Source: Pseudomonas multiresinivorans (lineage in GTDB: Bacteria > Pseudomonadota > Gammaproteobacteria > Pseudomonadales > Pseudomonadaceae). Taken from it: a stretch of DNA of 64,000 bases. Below the pieces are notes generated by a model. It saw only the letters and a list, made by a program, of their open reading frames with translations. It was not told where the DNA came from and searched no databases. The position numbers were made by a program, and so were the translations under genes. The stretch is from the NCBI RefSeq assembly GCF_012971725.1, contig NZ_CP048833.1, positions 6,076,001 to 6,140,000 on the forward strand, written 5' to 3'. Positions 60,145-64,000 of the stretch are shown here, one piece after another (position 1 is the stretch's first letter; each line of letters starts with the position of its first letter).

Positions 60145-63100
60145 TTGTCTATTTCCTCCCGTACCCCTCCGGACGCATTGGCCAGGCCTGGCCGCGTGGC
60201 GAGCCGGACAGCCCTGGTGCTGCTGGTGCTGTTCATGCTCGGCCTGCTGGGCTGGCAGTTGCACCAGGAGTTCCGCGGCCAGGAGCGCTTCGAGCGTGAG
60301 CGGGTGGTGCTGCACGGCGAACAGATGGCCCAGCGGATCTCCCTGACCCTGGAACTCAAGGCCGTGGCGGCACAGGCCCTGCTGCAGCAGGAACAGGACC
60401 GCGAGCACGGCGATGTCCACGCACCGCTGATCGCCGGCCTGAAGCACATCTACCCGTCCTTCCACAGCCTGGTCCGGCTGGACGCCAGCGGCGCGCCGCT
60501 GCGCGACTCCGCCAGCAGCTTCAAGGACGCGGCGTTCATCGAGGCCCTGCGTCAGCGCAGCCGGCAGCAGAGCTATCACTATGCCTTCAGCGAGGAAAAT
60601 GGCGGCCACTTCTATGTCTGGCTGAAGGCCACCGAACCAGGCGAAGGCGACAGCGTCATCCGCCTCGACGAAAAGATCGCCCGGCGCGGCTGGGCGGCAC
60701 AGATCCGCCCCGAATCGCCGGACTGGATCCTGGTCGATGACGTCCAGCAGAAGGTTCTCGGCCGCTCCAGCGGTTACCGCCCCGGCCCCCTGTCCGCCGC
60801 CTCGCCGCTGGAGCAGGCGCAGAGCCTGGACGGCCTGGAGATCCAGAACACCGACTGGCAGCTGCACCCGCAATTCGACGACCGGCAGATCCGCGCCACC
60901 CTGCTGCCGCGCCTGGGCGGCGAGCTGGCGCTGCTGCTGGTGCTGGCCGGCATCGCCGGCGCCGCCCTGCTGCGCCTGCAACGCGAACAGCAGAACCTGC
61001 GCGCGCTGACCATGGAGTCGCAGCAGAGCCTGCGCCAGGCCGCCCAGGCCCTGGGCGCCATCGACGAGCGCGTCCTGGTGACCCGCGCCGACGGCCGCCT
61101 CGCCTACCTCAACCCGCAGGCCGAGCAACTGTTCGGCATCGCCGCCGGCAAGGCCGGCGAGCATCACCTGCTGGAGCTGCTGCCGGGCCTGGGTGGCCTG
61201 CTCAACGGCGCCGATGCCTCGTCCGACAACGGCTCCGAACTGGTCCGCGTCAACGATACCGGCCAGGCACGCCTGTTCGCCGTCAGCCATCACTCGCTGG
61301 ACGACAACCCGCTGGCTGCGGAGCAGACCTGGGTCCTGCGTGGCAACCTGCCCCAGGGCGGGCAGGTCTGGGTGCTGCGCGACGTCACCGAGGAGCAGCA
61401 GGCGCTGCATATCCTCGAAGAGACTCGCCGGCGCTATCAGGACATCTTCGACGGCGTCGGCGTCGCCCTCTGCGTGCTTGACCTTTCGGCCCTGCGCCAG
61501 AGCCTGGTGGACCTCAACCTGCGTCGGCAGAGCGACCTGCGCGACTGGATCGCCTCGCAACCCGAACGCCTGCCCTGGCTGTTGCGCCAGGCGAAGATCA
61601 CCGAGATCAACAACGTCGCCAAGCGCCTGATGCGCGTGAGCAACACCGAGCAGGCCTGGCAGGTGCTGATCGGCAGTGCCGGCATGCGCCCGGACGGCGT
61701 GCGCAGCAAGGTGCTCGAAGCCGTGCTGCATGGCCAGGGCATGGTCGAACTGGAAGCCTGCATCAACACCCGGCAGGGCGAGCAGCGCCACCTGTGGCTG
61801 CAATTGCGCGTGCCGGAAATGATCCAGGACTTCCACGCGGTCACCCTGAGCCTGTCGGACATCACCAGCCGCAAGCAGGTCGAACTGTCGCTGATCGAGC
61901 GCGAGAAATTCTGGTCCGACGCAGTGCGCGCGGTGCCCGACACCCTGTACATCCACGACATCGCCGCGCGCCGGGTGATCTTCACCAACCACAATCTCGG
62001 CTACCAGCTGGGCTACACCGGCGACGAACTTCGCGACATGGGCGAGCGCTTCTGGGAAAAGGTGCTGCACCCGGATGACGTCGAGTACTACTGGCGCGTG
62101 CGCAACCTGCAGCAGGTAGTAGGCGATGGCCTGCTGCTGGACAGCCAGCTGCGCTGGCGCCACCGCGACGGTTCCTGGCACTGGTTCGATATCCGCGAGC
62201 AGGCCCTGACCCGCGACGCCGCCGGCCGCGTGGCCCGCCTGATCGGCGTGGCCAAGGACATCACCGACACCGTCGAGGCGCACAACTCCCTGCGCGAGAG
62301 CGGCCGCCGCTACCGCATGCTCGCCGAGAGCATCAGCGACGTAATTCTCTCCACCGACGCCCAGGTCCAGCTCAACTACATCAGCCCGTCGATCCAGCAG
62401 GTGTTCGGCTACAGCCCCGAATGGGTGCTGGCCAACGGCTTCCAGCAGGTCGCGGCCAACCCGGCGCAGCTGGAGCGCCTGGACGAACTACTGAACCGGG
62501 TGCAGGGCGCTATCGGCGAACCCAAGCGCCTGGCCGAGCTGCGCGAGGACACCGAGCCGCAGCTGTTCAGCCTCGACTGCCTGCACGCCGACGGCCACAA
62601 GATTCCGGTGGAACTGCGCATCGCCCTGATGTGGGACGACCACGGCCGCTTCGAAGGCCTGCTCGGCGTTGCCCGCGATGTCAGTCAGCAGCGCCGCGCC
62701 GAGCGCGAGATGCGCATGGCGGCAACGGTGTTCGAGCACTCCACGGCGGCGATCATGGTTACCGACCCGGCCGGCTACATCGTGCAGATCAACGACTCCT
62801 TCAGCCGCCTCACCGGCTACTCCGCCGAGGAAGTACTGGACCAGCTGCCGCGCCTGCTCACCGCCGACCGCCAGGAAGCCAACCAGCTCAAGCATGTGCT
62901 GGAAAGCCTGCGCAAGAGCGGCAGTTGGGAAGGCGAAATCCTGCAGAAGCGCAAGAGTGGCGAGCTGTACCCGAGCTGGGTCGGCATCACCGCGGTGCAT
63001 GACGAGGAAGGCGACCTGGTCAGCTTCGTCTGCTTCTTCAGCGACATCAGCGAACGCAAGGCCAGCGAGCGGCGCATCCACCGCCTGGCGTACTACGACG

Positions 63101-64000
63101 CCCTGACCCACCTGCCCAACCGCACGCTGTTCCAGGACCGCCTGCACACCGCCCTGCTGCAGGCCGAACGGCACCAGCAGTGGGTCGTGCTGATGTTCCT
63201 CGACCTCGACCGCTTCAAGCCGATCAACGACTCCCTCGGCCACGCCGCGGGCGATCGCATGCTCAAGGAAGTGGCCGAACGCCTCAGCCATTGCGTCAGC
63301 GACGACGACACCGTGGCGCGCATGGGCGGCGACGAGTTCACCCTGCTGCTGCCCGGCCAGAAGGACCGCGAGAAGGCGCTCCGGCAGGCGATCCAGGTCG
63401 CCGAGCAGATTCTGTCCAGCCTCGCCCGCCCCTTCACCCTGGAAGGCCGCGAGTTCTTCGTCACCGCCAGCATCGGCGTGGCGCTCTCGCCGCAGGACGG
63501 CGCCGAACTCAGCCAACTGATGAAGAACGCCGACACGGCGATGTACCACGCCAAGGAAATGGGCAAGAACAACTTCCAGTTCTACCAGGCCGAGATGAAC
63601 GCCCGGGCGCTGGAGCGACTGGAACTGGAAAGCGACCTGCGCCGGGCCATCGAGCAGGAAGAGTTCGTCCTCCACTACCAGCCGCAATTCACCGGCGACG
63701 GACGCCGCCTGACCGGCGCCGAGGCGCTGCTGCGCTGGCAGCATCCCAAGCGCGGGCTGATCCCGCCGGCAGAGTTCATCCCGGTACTGGAAGAACTCGG
63801 CCTGGTCGCCCAGGTGGGCGACTGGCTGCTGGAACAGGCCTGCCTGCAGCTGCGCGCCTGGCACCGCGACAAGGTGCGGGTGCCGAAGATTTCCGTGAAC
63901 CTCTCGGCCCGGCAGTTCGCCGACGGCCAGTTGGGCGAGCGCATCGCCGGCATCCTCGAGGACACCGGCATCGCCCCGGCGTGCCTGGAACTGGAACTGA
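60145..64000 (+). CDS. morA: MorA-like membrane GGDEF-EAL protein (truncated at window edge)
   Basis: At least 1,285 residues are open to the edge. The frame is closed by stops up to 60102 and has no ATG near its start, so TTG 60145 is my choice, with TTG 60178 and GTG 60196 as alternatives. N-terminal membrane helix (TALVLLVLFMLGLLGWQL), periplasmic region to about residue 240, second helix (LALLLVLAGIAGAALL), then four or five PAS domains. GGDEF is at residues 1061-1065 (MGGDEF) and EAL starts at 1193 (AEALLRW). Makes and/or breaks c-di-GMP; MorA controls motility and biofilm timing in Pseudomonas. The RxxD inhibitory site before GGDEF is not present (CVSDDDTVARM). The end of the EAL domain is outside. 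Confidence 0.93.
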   Translation, partial: MSISSRTPPDALARPGRVASRTALVLLVLFMLGLLGWQLHQEFRGQERFERERVVLHGEQMAQRISLTLELKAVAAQALLQQEQDREHGDVHAPLIAGLKHIYPSFHSLVRLDASGAPLRDSASSFKDAAFIEALRQRSRQQSYHYAFSEENGGHFYVWLKATEPGEGDSVIRLDEKIARRGWAAQIRPESPDWILVDDVQQKVLGRSSGYRPGPLSAASPLEQAQSLDGLEIQNTDWQLHPQFDDRQIRATLLPRLGGELALLLVLAGIAGAALLRLQREQQNLRALTMESQQSLRQAAQALGAIDERVLVTRADGRLAYLNPQAEQLFGIAAGKAGEHHLLELLPGLGGLLNGADASSDNGSELVRVNDTGQARLFAVSHHSLDDNPLAAEQTWVLRGNLPQGGQVWVLRDVTEEQQALHILEETRRRYQDIFDGVGVALCVLDLSALRQSLVDLNLRRQSDLRDWIASQPERLPWLLRQAKITEINNVAKRLMRVSNTEQAWQVLIGSAGMRPDGVRSKVLEAVLHGQGMVELEACINTRQGEQRHLWLQLRVPEMIQDFHAVTLSLSDITSRKQVELSLIEREKFWSDAVRAVPDTLYIHDIAARRVIFTNHNLGYQLGYTGDELRDMGERFWEKVLHPDDVEYYWRVRNLQQVVGDGLLLDSQLRWRHRDGSWHWFDIREQALTRDAAGRVARLIGVAKDITDTVEAHNSLRESGRRYRMLAESISDVILSTDAQVQLNYISPSIQQVFGYSPEWVLANGFQQVAANPAQLERLDELLNRVQGAIGEPKRLAELREDTEPQLFSLDCLHADGHKIPVELRIALMWDDHGRFEGLLGVARDVSQQRRAEREMRMAATVFEHSTAAIMVTDPAGYIVQINDSFSRLTGYSAEEVLDQLPRLLTADRQEANQLKHVLESLRKSGSWEGEILQKRKSGELYPSWVGITAVHDEEGDLVSFVCFFSDISERKASERRIHRLAYYDALTHLPNRTLFQDRLHTALLQAERHQQWVVLMFLDLDRFKPINDSLGHAAGDRMLKEVAERLSHCVSDDDTVARMGGDEFTLLLPGQKDREKALRQAIQVAEQILSSLARPFTLEGREFFVTASIGVALSPQDGAELSQLMKNADTAMYHAKEMGKNNFQFYQAEMNARALERLELESDLRRAIEQEEFVLHYQPQFTGDGRRLTGAEALLRWQHPKRGLIPPAEFIPVLEELGLVAQVGDWLLEQACLQLRAWHRDKVRVPKISVNLSARQFADGQLGERIAGILEDTGIAPACLELEL

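Noticed and set aside
60115..62283. 722-codon minus-strand frame opposite morA
   Set aside because: morA shows membrane helices, PAS, GGDEF and EAL in the plus frame; the antisense frame has no domain.

Overview
The window is a high-GC chromosomal segment of a Pseudomonas. Most of it follows the gene order I remember from P. aeruginosa between clpB and morA, including the pilSR / minor-pilin cluster, lytB-lspA-ileS-ribF-murJ, rpsT, proB-obg-rpmA-rplU, ispB, the rtc genes, ccpR and gdhA. Several P. aeruginosa genes are absent and the left end differs, so a non-aeruginosa species (for example the P. nitroreducens/citronellolis/knackmussii group) is likely. That species call is inference; no 16S or marker comparison was possible.

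Layout. 1-5714 (minus) is the N-terminal 1,900 residues of a giant repetitive adhesin of the Bap/LapF type, running off the left edge and carrying a near-perfect 1,569-bp tandem duplication. 6074-6317 is a tRNA operon (Asn, Pro, Lys; minus) with a strong promoter. 6534-9199 holds a DUF1631 gene and a PilZ gene. 9334-13811 (minus) is clpB with a heat-shock promoter, then rluD-pgeF. 13959-14984 is bamD. 15135-26960 is the type IV pilus block: a small membrane protein, pilS-pilR, an FAD oxidase on the opposite strand, fimT, and fimU-pilVWXY1Y2E. 27013-34427 (minus) holds murJ, ribF and ileS-lspA-fkpB-ispH. 34681-39907 carries rpsT, proB-creA, rplU-rpmA-obg and ispB. 40078-46553 holds an iron-regulated small protein, FklB, several conserved proteins of unknown function, a Lon-like protease and a DksA/TraR protein. 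46615-48480 is a DUF4105 envelope protein.

48494-54279 is the most interesting part: an RNA-repair locus. rtcR (sigma-54 activator with an N-terminal CARF/RtcR domain) faces a gene set made of a slipin-like SPFH protein, RtcB (RNA ligase) and RtcA (RNA 3'-phosphate cyclase). Between rtcR and the slipin gene lie a perfect 13-bp inverted repeat, a -24/-12 promoter, and a roughly 540-nt leader. The leader contains two abutting, well-formed tRNA mimics with non-standard anticodon loops, an upstream structured module closed by a 7-bp stem, and a downstream hairpin that copies a tRNA-Asn anticodon stem-loop. No Ro60/Rsr gene is visible, so this looks like a variant of the RNA-repair/Y-RNA theme.

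The right end holds a small lipoprotein, an ANR-box-controlled cytochrome c peroxidase, gdhA, a small periplasmic coiled-coil protein, ettA, and morA, truncated by the window edge. Pseudomonas REP-type inverted repeats (GTAGGAGCGAGCTTGCTCGC or GTAGGAGCGGACTCCGTCCG families) mark several intergenic gaps. A c-di-GMP theme (PilZ protein, MorA, LapF-like adhesin, type IV pili) recurs. I saw no insertion sequence, prophage or CRISPR array.
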